Under the pieces are notes generated by a model, which did no database searches, was not told the DNA's origin, and saw only the letters and a list, made by a program, of their open reading frames with translations. Positions 22,215 to 61,520 of a stretch of DNA of 64,000 bases are shown in pieces. The DNA lies in contig OZ023193.1 of the NCBI GenBank assembly GCA_963995505.1, positions 4,486,521 to 4,550,520 on the forward strand, given 5' to 3'. The translations under genes were made by a program, and so were the position numbers. Numbering within the stretch: the stretch's first letter is position 1; the number at the start of each line of letters is the position of its first letter. This stretch comes from Hypericum androsaemum (Eukaryota > Streptophyta > Magnoliopsida > Malpighiales > Hypericaceae).

Positions 22215-22223
22215 TTTTATTTA

Positions 22224-23635
22224 TACGAATAACATTGTACCAAATGTAATTAACTAGATAGAAAAAAAGGGAGGGGGAGGGCGAGGGCGAGGGGCAAGTT
22301 TTGCCCCCGTTTTACTTGGAAGCGCCTTCCCTTTTTCATTTTATCTTTTTTTTTCCACCTGGCTGGGTCGAGGTCACGCGGGGGCGTGAGTGCGGGTGGT
22401 CTTAAAATAGTATGTTGTCACACACTGGGAGTAATCTCAAATCCCAACAACTATTTTTTGAAAGGTCAATTCCCAACTACTTGTGCAAGGAGTCTCGTCG
22501 AGTTGTATAGTTTGTCAGGTCTCATATATCTTGTATGTGTACTTTTTTTTTCATTCCAACTTGATTAGTTAAAAATATAGTATTTTTGATAAGTTTTAGA
22601 AGGATCTTATATAAATATTTACTCCCATCATTACATAATTAATATTCTTTAGAATTACAAACATGACTTAAAAATAACAAAATAAGAATAATTATCGCTT
22701 ATTCTTTCTGAAACCTAAAATCTTGTTCTCATTTTTATTGTGAATGAAACTTTGAAGAATTGTCTCATTAATTAATTAATAATTCTTTAAATTAATAAAG
22801 TCTTATAATTGCAAAAATACTAGTATATAAAAATTTACTATATTATTTATTGTCCAATTGGATTTTGGTTCCAGATCAACATGAGCACCTTAGTCTCAGC
22901 CAATAACTCATGGCTGAATTGAGAATGGATTTGGTCATGGATGGACAAAACCCACGAGGACCAATCTGGATAAAATGAGAGCTATTAGATTGATTTTTTA
23001 AATCAAGTACAAGATCTGATGGTCAAGATTCACGTGAGTATTATTGTCTTTTACCACAAACTCTCTTTCCTCCCTCCCTCCCTTTTTTCTCCCCGTCACT
23101 CTCTTTCCTCTTCCAAACAAAGATCCAGGAAACTATTTAAACAAAAAATCTAGTAAATTGATTGCACAAAAAAATCCAGGGAACCGATGAGGATGATGCC
23201 GTCGCCCGCGACCGCCTCGCGCTATGCTTCCATCTAACTCCTTCACCACTCCGCCGCCCACTCCTCCCTCTTTCCTTCGTCCCTGACTTTTGAACCGTTG
23301 ATTTTGCCCGGAGCCAGAAGCTGAGACTGATTCGATTGATCTACTCTGAAAAGCAGCTAGCGAGAGGGAGTGTGACGAGCGCGGTCGCATGTGGAGATTA
23401 AACTGGTGCTCAGTAGATGTCGGGGAAGGAGATCCTCTGGTTTGCATTTAACAATAATGGCTGGAGGTTCGAGAAGATGCTTTGGAGGTCTGTGGGTGTG
23501 TGTGGTGGTCTGTGAGTAGGGTTCGAAGCTTGAACCCCTTGCTGCGACCGACCTTGATGTTGAAACTTACTACCGGCACCGATGGTGGGCTTTCCTGTTT
23601 GTTTTTGTGTTTCCCTATTTGGTTAGCGATCTATT
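22224..23635. other. Intergenic, no supported gene
   Basis: AT-rich to about 22,860. It then includes a CT-rich patch (23050-23110) and a 104-codon minus-strand frame (23133-23447) rich in Arg, Ser and Gly without a recognisable domain. I searched here for a PWWP-type coding region that could belong to ATM, but saw none. Confidence 0.4.
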
Positions 23636-23998
23636 ATGATTGAATGGTACTGTAATGATTGAATGGTTTGTTATGTTATGTCCGAATAGTTTTCAATGTT
23701 ACGATAAAATGGTTTGTTATGTCATGATCAAAATATTTGTTCTATTATGATTGAATGGTTTGCATTGTAATAATCAAATGGTTTGTTCTGCTATATCTAA
23801 TAGTTTACCCGATTATATCCAATAGTTTACTTGGATATATTGAATAGTTTACTCGGTTATATCGAATAGTTTACCCGGTTATATCGAATAGTTTACTCAG
23901 TTATATCGAATAGTTTACCCGGTTATATCTAATAATTTATTTGGATATATCGAATAGTTTACTCGGTTATATCTAATGATTTACCCGATTATATAGAT
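23636..23998. repeat. 22-bp minisatellite
   Basis: The clean part, 23789-23998, holds nine to ten units close to GGTTATATCGAATAGTTTAC plus CC/TC. Upstream, 23636-23788 has looser 22-23-bp units built on TTGAATGGTTTGTTATG. Units abut with no unique spacers, so it is a tandem repeat, not a spacer array. Unit divergence falls from left to right, suggesting growth at the right side. Confidence 0.9.
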
Positions 23999-25724
23999 TT
24001 GTCAGCCTCTTTTTTTGGAAAAAAATGCATCAAATTCTTTTTCCCTTTCTTACACACACGTACATATACAGAATGCATCCAAAAATTCTTTTTTGGATGT
24101 TTATGAGCTGGATTCGGAATTCATGTGATGATCTGTTAATTTCTGTGTATGATTTCTGTATATGTATTCTGTATATGTATTCTGTTGTGACATGCGGGAT
24201 TGTCCCGTACCTATTGGGCCCCGTGGTTCGCATATATCGCCTAAGGGGATACCGGGTAACCCGAGGTATGTGTGATCGAATGGACGGGGAGTACATGGAC
24301 TATCTGGACTCATGGAGGGGATACTCCTCCGTCTATTGGGCCCGCTCACGGGAACGGACGGTATTTATCTATGCCCCACGAGGATCCCTACATGATATGT
24401 ATGGACTCCGGAGCTCCGATGTGTTATAGTTTTGTTAGGCTAATCTGAGTGTTATGTGTTTGGTTTATGAGTTGTACTAATTTCGTATCGTTGTGATCCT
24501 CTTACTGAGTTTAGGACTCACCACAAGTGTTTCTGTATGTGCTTTCAGATCATGGGGCTACGGATCGCGGGTATGCATCATAGAGGGAGCTGCATGCATC
24601 GTCATGGTTTTCAATAAATTGGCATTTTACCTTTTGTTTATTTTCTCTTGCTGAAACTTTATCGGGAATAAATCTAGTGCCTTACGAGGTAATTAATCCT
24701 CGGACATTTGTCACTTCTATTATCGAGTCGTGATAATTAATTTGAGTAATGATAGGATTATATATTTATATAAGATCTTTCTAAAACTTATTAGTTTATT
24801 TATTCATCAATAATACTATATTTTTAATTGATTGAAGTTGCAATAGAATTTTTTTTAATGTATTAATTTAATAAAGTTTTGTTGTCGTCGGTCTAAGTTC
24901 CAAGAGATGTATGAATAGCGATAAAACCCAAGCAAGATTTTTTCATTTTTGCAAGATATCAGAATTATCCAACGACTCCTGAAAAATGAGGTAGGTTTTT
25001 TGGTATCCTACCCAAACTTATGCGTGTATGCATACTAACTAGGGATGATAAAAAATTTAAACTCGATAGCTCATAAGTATATTGGGTCTAGGATGGGTAA
25101 GGTATAAGTCAAAAGTAGATTTTGAGTTTAAACATGGTCTATATAGAATCACACTCACTACATAAAATGAGACACTATCATAATTAGATCATATTTAAAT
25201 CTATCTAAATTAACATATAAATATTATTTTTTTCCTAGACACTACAACATTACATGGCACTTAATATGAAAAGGATAAGATTATTTGATTATAAAATTAA
25301 AAATAATTATTTTATACTAGGTAGATAAGGCGCAATCTCTTGAGAGATTTGGTTGCACATGGCACTTAAAAATAATGCAGTCTTCTTTGATAGTAACCGG
25401 CAAACTGGTTGATAGGGCGCCGCTGGCGATTTGTGCCGAGACATTTTTATTGTAAATATCTTCCTATATATAATACAAATCAATTATAAAACAATACCAG
25501 GTAGATGAGTGCGAGTGAATTATTTTTAAATGTTAAAACAAACCAAATGTGTCGGAGCATGGGAGTTTTAAGTGATAAAAAAAATTGAAAAAATACCAAC
25601 GAATAAATTCAGAGGTGACTTTTCCGGTGAATATAGTAATAATATTATTTTCCATGTCTTGGTCAAGAAACGGTCAAACCCCTAGCTAAACCCCAACTCT
25701 TGACCTCCTTCCTTTTGTCCGGCG
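23999..25724. other. Repeat-derived region and ATM 5' flank
   Basis: 24190-24670 is GC-richer and contains a 134-codon plus frame (24025-24429) with no known domain. Its phrase TTACTGAGTTTAGGACTCACC followed by a pyrimidine-rich CTTTCAG resembles the U5 region of Ty3/gypsy (Tekay/Del-type) LTRs, so a decayed LTR fragment is possible but unproven. 24700-25680 is AT-rich. The final about 60 bp (CTAAACCCCAACTCTTGACC...) is pyrimidine-rich and probably the ATM 5' UTR. Confidence 0.4.
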
Positions 25725-54808
<29,084 letters not shown>

Positions 54809-55847
54809 GTATTATTCCGTCGTCTTCGAGTTCTTCCTGCACAGGCGGTTCTTTTTGTTGTACGAGGTGGCTTATGTAAATACGACTAGGTGTAGTTGTT
54901 GCTCCTAGCATGTTGACAGTACTGGAGCAAATACCTTACCCACAGATTACGGTACATTCTTGAATCTTTTTGGGTTTTCAAAGTGATATCTTCAGCTTAG
55001 GGTTTGTCAACTTCCATCATGGTCACTCGATCAGTGAAAGTTTCATTTCTCATGGTAATATCATTCAAATGGTAGAAATTTGCCAAAAACTGGGCCTGGT
55101 GGAAGAAGAAAGCCTTGGTTATACAGGATTTTGCCTGTTATTTGTGTCCATTGGACCTCCCCTTGAAGCACTCATGGTCATGGCTACTATTAGGTATTGG
55201 GTTAGTACTACTTATGGATCGACTTGGACTTCAGAGATGTAGTCAATTTCTCTTACTACTAAATGTTAGAACATTGACAGGGAAATTGTACACCCACAAA
55301 AAAAATTGACAAGGTTCAAACCATCGTAACACAACGAACGCCAATATTTTGAAATTGATTTGGTTTGGATTTTGAAGAGTCGTTCAATTTCTCAATTCCA
55401 TACATAATGCTCATCCCCAAACTGTCAAAACGTAAACTTCCAAGTTGCAAAATGTGAGATAGACAAGGTGTTGAGTACGAGGCCTAAGGCCTCTGCATTA
55501 GCCAAAAATATTGAGCATAATTTGCGTACATCAGGAACTACGCTCCTTTCCTAGGGGTAAGAAAGCACCGAACTAGAAGTCTACAGCCTGGTCAATGAGA
55601 AGACGAGGCACACGAGTCTGAACTAACTTCTCTGTAGATTATACGAGTTCAAACAGATTATCCCAAGTCCATAGATCACAAATCGAATACTATAATTGAA
55701 ACATGTTCCGTCGAACATGTAAAAATCATTTTATCACTCACGCAACCTTGTATACAATTTCGAAAAAGATGGGCTTCGGTGTGACAGCAGATGTAGCAGA
55801 GTGCTGATGTCGCACTCGATCATGGTTGCCTAGTAACAAAATGCTTC
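54809..55847. other. Convergent intergenic region between ATM and the hnRNP gene
   Basis: Should hold the two 3' UTRs. A 90-codon plus-strand frame (54970-55242) has no recognisable domain and is probably chance. 55200-55840 is AT-rich, with no repeat I recognise. Nothing else supported. Confidence 0.5.
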
Positions 55848-58461
55848 TCATTTTCGGTAGGGATGGAAACGACCAGTATTAGGGGCACCTCCATTAGCAT
55901 TGCCGCCATAGCCCTTACCGCCACCGGCATAACCACCCCCACCGGCAGCACCACTGTTTGGGTAACCTTTGTTGCCACCAAAATTACCACCATCCATTCT
56001 GCCATACCCTCCTCTGCCAGCGCCACCATAAGAACCAGCAGCACGTCCATAAGCACCAGCAGCTGCATTATAGTTACCAGCTCCATAAGCGCCACTAACA
56101 CCTCCGTACATCATAGGCCCACCAAATCCGAACCCGTAACCATATCCTCCACTTCCACCACCACCGTATCCGCCATAAAAACCACTGGTACTCCCTGGAT
56201 AGGCTCCTCCATAACTGTTATAGCCACCATAAGTCCCGTACCCACCACCATAGCCACCGCCACCACCATACTCATCGCCCATTTTCCCACCATACCGGCC
56301 TGCTGACATGTTTCCTGCGCTACCATAACCCCCTGCACCACCAGCATTATATCCAGTTGGAGCCTTGGAAGAGTTGCCATAATCACCACCAGGCCTTTTT
56401 GGTTCGGCCTTTTTAATTTCAACCTAAATACAATGCAAGGCAGCATGTGATATATCTTTGATTTATATCTACAAAAAAATTATACCATGGCATAAGCTCT
56501 ATCTACAAAAAATTATATCATGGCATAAGCTCTATCTACAAAAAATTATATCATAGCACAAACAACAATGGAATAACTTACCCTCTTACCACCAAGTTCA
56601 TGTGTCTTGCCCTCTGAAAAAATCTGTTCAACAGATTCTTCACTCTCAAACGTGACAAAGCCAAAGCCCCTAGAGCGTCCAGTTTTGTGGTCCAGCATAA
56701 TCTGGTGGTCAACAATACCACCATAGAAAGAGAAATGTTCTTTCAACTCATCTGTGATAAGCCACACAGCAAAGAGAAAGAAGGTGCTTCAGGAAAGAGG
56801 GGGAAAGAAGAAAACCACGTAAAAGATGAGTTATACGTTATCTACCTTCGGTAAATGAAGGGGGTATCCCACCAATGAAGACTTTCTTTGTCCTTTTTAC
56901 TCCTTTACCACCAAAATCATCCCTTGGTACTGTCCTCTTTACTTCAACCTGAGCAAAATTAAAACAGAGTAAGTAACATGTACGCGAATATAAAGAGATG
57001 GGGTGGATTAAAATGCCAAAACTTGGCATTGAAAAGGAGGTATGGGTGTTACCGCTCTTCCATCTATGACATGATCTTGTTCCAAAACTCTATCGGCAAC
57101 TGCTACATCAGCAAATGTTACAAATCCAAATCCTCGTGGCCTTCCAGAATGTCTATCCGTCATTATCACCGAATCCGTGATTTCTCCGAACTTTCCGAAG
57201 TAATCAGCAAATGTATCTAAAAGAACAAATAAACAGGGAAAATGTCACGAGAAAAAGGAGGAGAGACCATGCTTCCCAAGGACAAGTAAATAGCTATTGA
57301 TGAAGAGAGTGGTGAATCTGGTGAACCGATTGAACTTATATATAATATAATACCACACAACTTTAAAGCAAACAATATTCTGATTCTCCATGATCATCTT
57401 CAACATGATTAAATACATATCTATGTTGTGGCCATGCTAGAAGCATTTGTCACAAACTCTATGTCACATATAATGAGCTAATCTCTCAACACGGAAAACT
57501 TCACTCCACTGAGTAGTAGTCTAAGGGTATACAATACTTAAAAGAACAACGAATCTAGCTCCAGCAAAACTCAACAAATAAGAATATGATCCAGAATTGT
57601 GACAACCAAACCAACTGATGCAGAAAATACTTGAGGATAACTTACATCCCCTATTGAATAGTGAACAATAACCGGGAAAAGTCTATACTGCTCTTTGACC
57701 AATACCAACAGCTAGCAGGCAAGGATCAGGAGACAGGACGAGTGTAACTAATTGGTTCTTTACAATGCAGCTCAAGCAAGCCAGCCACTCAATGGAAACC
57801 AAAAAGCATCGCACCTATTCACATAATCAGACCAGAAAAGGGAAACCCAGCCCATCCTTACCCGCTTTACCTAAAACCGGGGAAAAAATTCAACTGAAGT
57901 CAATCTAAGAGCTATTCACAAAGACGAGCAATAATCTACATTTCTAGCTGTAAGTTAAAAGAACATGAAGCACACAAAGACAATAATGTAAAGCACACGA
58001 ATTTGAAGAGGCGTATCGATTCGATTTACCTTCCGAAGTCTCCCAGGAGAGGCCGCCGACGAAGAGTTTTCTACCATCCAAAATGAAACACAAAAAACAA
58101 CAACAACAACAACAACAACCCCAAAGAATTATTCCCTCCGACTATTAACTATAACTATAACTATAACTAACCGACCAACTATAACTAACTAAACTAACCC
58201 AGCTGCGGAGGAACCGGAAGAGTCGCGGGCAGACGAATTCGCCTTCCTTTCGAAGTCCTCGGGGGCCGGGCGGTGGTCGTCCTGTCCCCGCTGGACCTCA
58301 TCGTAGTAATCCTCCTCCTCCTCCTCCTCGTACTGCCTCTGCTGCTGCTGCCCGGGATGGTGGTCTTCCAATTCTACCCCTTCCTCGCCGTCGAACGGCC
58401 CCGCGTTCTCCTCCCCGAATTGCCCCTCCTGCTGCTGCTGCTGCGGGTACCCGTACTCCAT
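55848..58461 (-). CDS. Two-RRM glycine/tyrosine-rich hnRNP A/B-type RNA-binding protein
   Basis: Nuclear/cytoplasmic mRNA-binding protein. Six exons on the minus strand: 58461-58199, 58070-58030, 57216-57053, 56948-56846, 56751-56582, 56423-55848, all GT-AG with consistent phase, giving 438 residues. The N-terminus (1-87) is Gln/Glu/Asp-rich. RRM1 (about 89-165) has RNP2 KLFVGG and RNP1 RGFGFVTF; RRM2 (about 178-255) has KVFIGG and RGFGFVTF. The tail (about 260-438) is a GGYGG/YGGAG low-complexity, prion-like domain. The layout matches the Arabidopsis RBGD family (RBGD2/4 clade), whose tyrosine-rich tails phase-separate on heat stress; that assignment is inference. The Met at 58461 is chosen over an upstream in-frame Met (58515) because MEYGYPQQQQQ begins the conserved acidic/Gln region. 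Confidence 0.93.
56463..56565. repeat. 33-bp tandem triplicate inside an hnRNP intron
   Basis: The unit ATCTACAAAAAATTATA followed by (T/C)CATGGCATAAGCTCT repeats three times, the third degenerate (ATCATAGCACAAAC). It lies in intron 5, between exon 6 (ends 56423 on its 5' side) and exon 5 (ends 56582), close to the donor site. Confidence 0.85.
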
Positions 58462-58782
58462 CGCGCTGCGACTATTTCGACCTCGGACAAAGCGAAAGAA
58501 GCAATTTTTTTTCAATAACTGGGGGATTTGGGAATTAGGGTTGTGACAGGGAAGTCGATTTAGGTCATGGTGATTGGGGGAAGGGAAAGAAGGTTCTCAC
58601 CAATTGGATTAGGGTTTGTACGAGGGAGGAAGAAAGTTGGGGATTTTTTTTTTGTGGTCGAAGCTTTTCTTTTGTGGTCGGGTGAGAGAGAGAGAGAGAG
58701 AGAGAGAAACCCTAACTCGCGATGTAACGGCGTCGTATTGGAGGAAAAACCTGGGTGACCAGCTGACGTACGAAATTATTGT
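58462..58782 (-). promoter_or_regulatory. hnRNP 5' UTR/promoter with (GA)12 microsatellite
   Basis: The about 300 bp upstream of the hnRNP start contain a (GA)12 run at 58684-58707, which reads as (CT)12 on the gene strand. Pyrimidine-rich CT tracts are frequent in plant core promoters and 5' UTRs, so this may be part of the leader. No clear TATA box was seen. Confidence 0.5.
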
Positions 58783-59580
58783 TTAGGATATATTACCCAT
58801 AAGTCCGTGGTGTTTGGTTGAATAGACAGCGGGGTCCTTGTAGTTTCTAAATGGATTTTGTTATCCCGTAGTTTAGTTAAATATTCTAGGATCTCTCGCT
58901 AACATCATCAATCTTATTTTTTTTGTTATTTTATCTTGAAGTGATTATAAACCCTTGTCGTCGGTTGACCTAAACTTTCAATCATCTTCTCCGGCGAAAA
59001 AAACTTATGATCATCCTCCCATAATAGGGAAATCAAGAAAAACGTAAAAAAATTAAAAGAAGTCTTGCTAATCAACACTTGCATAATGGATCATTCTTGA
59101 AGGCGACAAGCCAGAGAAGAAGTCGACATGTGTTTAGCAACCACCTCCGAAAAATGACCGGTGGCGGTGGGGACGGCGATTTGAGCAAGTTGTGGACGAC
59201 GATAAACAAATTAAGATCCACCATGAACCCACCTCTAATTCCATCAAATATGAATTAACCATTGGAGTAAAGTAGCGGTGGGGATGGCAATTTGAGCAAG
59301 CTGTGGGAACAGCAGGAGCCGGTGGAGCCTCCAACGATTGACTTCCCGGCCTGACGGTGATGAACGTGTGACGTGTGTAAGAGACACACTTTCCAATTTA
59401 ATTTTTATTTATATTTTAAGGGTACTTAAGTGATTGTCTTGCAAAAATCTGTGATGACATTTAGTTAGGGACCCAGAGTATTATTTAATCAAACTACAGG
59501 GACGGTTGCATCTATTGCGAAACTACGAGGGCCCGATCATTTATTTGACCAAATACCAGGGACTTAAGAGTAATTTATAC
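58783..59580. mobile_element. Non-autonomous inverted-repeat element, about 0.8 kb
   Basis: The left about 120 bp (ATTACCCATAAGTCC..., GTAGTTT..., CCCGTAGTTTAGTTAAATA) are the imperfect inverse of 59455-59580 (…TATTTAATCAAACTACAGGG…, ACTACGAGGGC, GGGACTTAAGAGTAAT). The flanks AATTATTGT (58774-58782) and AATTATTTA (59581-59589) match at 7 of 9 positions, which fits an aged 9-bp target duplication and a Mutator-like origin. The interior has no coding domain. The right terminus is followed by a duplicated copy of itself (next entry). Decay is much greater than in the 19.6-kb element. Confidence 0.65.
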
Positions 59581-59820
59581 AATTATTTAAGGCTCTTGTA
59601 GATGATCAGTAAATTACACTTACGCCCTTCGAGTTTACACAATTCGGAAGGACCGGGAGTATTATTTAATCAAACCACGAGGACGGTTGCATCTGTTTCG
59701 AAACTACAAGGGTCCGATCGTTTATTTAACCAAATACCAGGAACTTAAGAATAATTTACACAATTATTTAAGACGCATGTAGATGATCACGCCCTCACAG
59801 TCGAAAGGACCGGGAGTACC
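59461..59820. repeat. 181-bp tandem duplication of a transposon end
   Basis: 59470-59640 and 59651-59815 are two copies with a period of 181 bp. Shared words include TATTATTTAATCAAAC(T/C)AC, GACGGTTGCATCT, CGAAACTAC and ACCAAATACCAGG, and each copy ends in TGTAGATGATCA. It duplicates the right terminus of the 0.8-kb element plus some flank. A further GGACCGGGAGTA begins a third unit at about 59808, interrupted by the next element. Confidence 0.8.
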
Positions 59821-59830
59821 ACTTAACGAT

Positions 59831-60282
59831 GGAATTTTTCTCAAATCATCAAAAAACTTAAAACATTTTTTCGAAATAGGTAGAAACTTATACATATTCT
59901 CAAAATAGAAAAAATAATAATTAGATATTAAAAACGACGGATACATCCTTTTAACGAGGCGTCTTCGCCTAATCGCGTGACACGTCCAACAGCAATAAAA
60001 AAGTTTAAAAAAATTAAAATGCAGTGAAGGCGCCTGCCACTAGGGACGCCTCCACTGTATCAAAGTGTTCAGAAAACATGTAAAATATTTTTTTTCTACT
60101 GTATTATAATTTTTCTTATTGCTGACAGAAGGTGTCACGTGATTCGGCGGAGATGCCTCGTTGATAGGGCATCTCCGTTATTTTTTAAATATTTAATTTT
60201 TTTACCTATTTTTTAAAAATATTTTTTTGTACCTATTTCGAAAAATATCTAAATTTTTTACCTATTTAAGAAAAAAAATTTC
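59831..60282. mobile_element. Fold-back Mutator-like element, 452 bp, perfect 9-bp TSD
   Basis: Flanked by the identical 9-mer CTTAACGAT at 59822-59830 and 60283-60291. The ends are GGAATTTTT... and the inverse of ...AAAATTTCC. Subterminal DNA has repeated ACCTATTT plus A/T-rich units. Internal hairpin-forming words GGAGGCG/GGCGCC and the paired phrases GTGACACGTCC and GGTGTCACGTGAT resemble the internal design of the 6342-7460 element. No coding capacity. It lies inside the third 181-bp repeat unit, so it inserted after that duplication. Confidence 0.85.
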
Positions 60283-60291
60283 CTTAACGAT

Positions 60292-61520
60292 TTAGTTAGG
60301 TTTACATCACCGACTAATTGATAATTGAATCGAGTAAAATTTTTGAAAAATAGCAAATCATTCCGTTGCAAGGAATACAAATTACCTGGTGGGACCAAAA
60401 TTTAGGTGATTTGTTAATTGTACGCAATTTGGTTGTTTATTAAAAAAATTGAACAATCTGAGATGAGATAAGTTTTTTTAAAAGTAAAATTTTTACACTA
60501 TTATTTCTTAAAATTGATAATACTGTTAGACTATATTTGCTTTGGCAAGATGAGATCAGTGTTCGTAAAAAATTGGACCACATTTTTAAAACAATGTCAT
60601 GGATCGAACTTGCAAGCTAGATTTTTCGTTACTTCTTCTCTTGCTCTTTTAGCTACAGCTAACTCTTCTATAACTAATACCTATACAAAAACTCTTATAT
60701 AATAATTTATCGATTTTTTCTACAAAAGTGGGCTAGTTCTAGCGAATTATAATTTTCTATTTTTTTTATCATTAGCTGATCTTACAGGATTATTATATTT
60801 TCCAAATAGTTTTTTTCCTAGGGATATTATCCAAGAGTATTTGACTTTGGTCTCTAAACGAGCATCATTTCTAAGACAATCACCGTTTCCAGCATAGAAA
60901 AATTGGATCGAGACTAAATTAATTGATTCAAGGAGTAGTCGTAAATAATTTTATAATTTAGTTAAATAATTTATTTTTTGGTTTTCATTGTCTAGTGGAT
61001 TTGATTAATCTATTTTCGACTTAATATAATATTTGAAATGTGATAATTTAAAAAAAATAATTTAATATTGTAAATAATTTTACTTGATATTTGATTAAAT
61101 TAAAACAGCGGAGACGATGATTTACCTAAGCCAATAGCCATTCTTACCGTTCTCATCGAAACGACTGCCTACCACATAATTAAATCCCCTTTTGCACCTG
61201 TAATAATCTCCAAAAAGAAAACAAACGACGACGACAATAACAAAAGCAGCGAGTGTCTCCTCGGCGATCGTCTGCCCGAACCCACCGAGACGACAGCGGC
61301 ACCACACGACAGCCCGCGCGAAACTGATCGAAATTAAACAGGTGAATTTCCCACTCCCCCAATTCAATCTAGGGTTTAGCCTAATCGGGGAGAATTAGGG
61401 TTTTCTGGTTGGGGAAAAATTGGAACTTTACCTTGTGGAACCAGAAAATGGTAGGGTTTAGAGAGGTATTGTTGTTGCTAATGGGGTGCTTGGTTTTGGG
61501 TTTTGTGGCGAACAGGGAGA
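60292..61520 (+). promoter_or_regulatory. PP7L upstream region
   Basis: 60292-61100 is AT-rich with no supported gene; a 62-codon frame at 60514-60702 is probably chance. 61100-61400 becomes GC-richer, with CGACGACGACAATAAC and GGCGATCG words, probably the core promoter or first untranslated exon. An AAACAG|GTGAAT word at 61335-61346 could be a leader splice site, but this cannot be settled without transcripts. Confidence 0.4.

Noticed and set aside
23636..23998. Regular direct repeats that might suggest a CRISPR-like array
   Set aside because: Units abut without unique spacers and the genome is a plant; it is a minisatellite.
24025..24429. 134-codon frame as a possible small gene
   Set aside because: No recognisable domain, no clear promoter or introns, and it lies in repeat-like DNA.
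55863..56306. 147-codon plus-strand Thr/Ser/Ile-rich frame
   Set aside because: Antisense of the glycine-rich tail of the hnRNP; composition is a by-product of GGN codons.
61122..61367. Minus-strand frame of 81 codons just upstream of PP7L
   Set aside because: No domain; it sits in the presumed promoter/leader and is likely chance.
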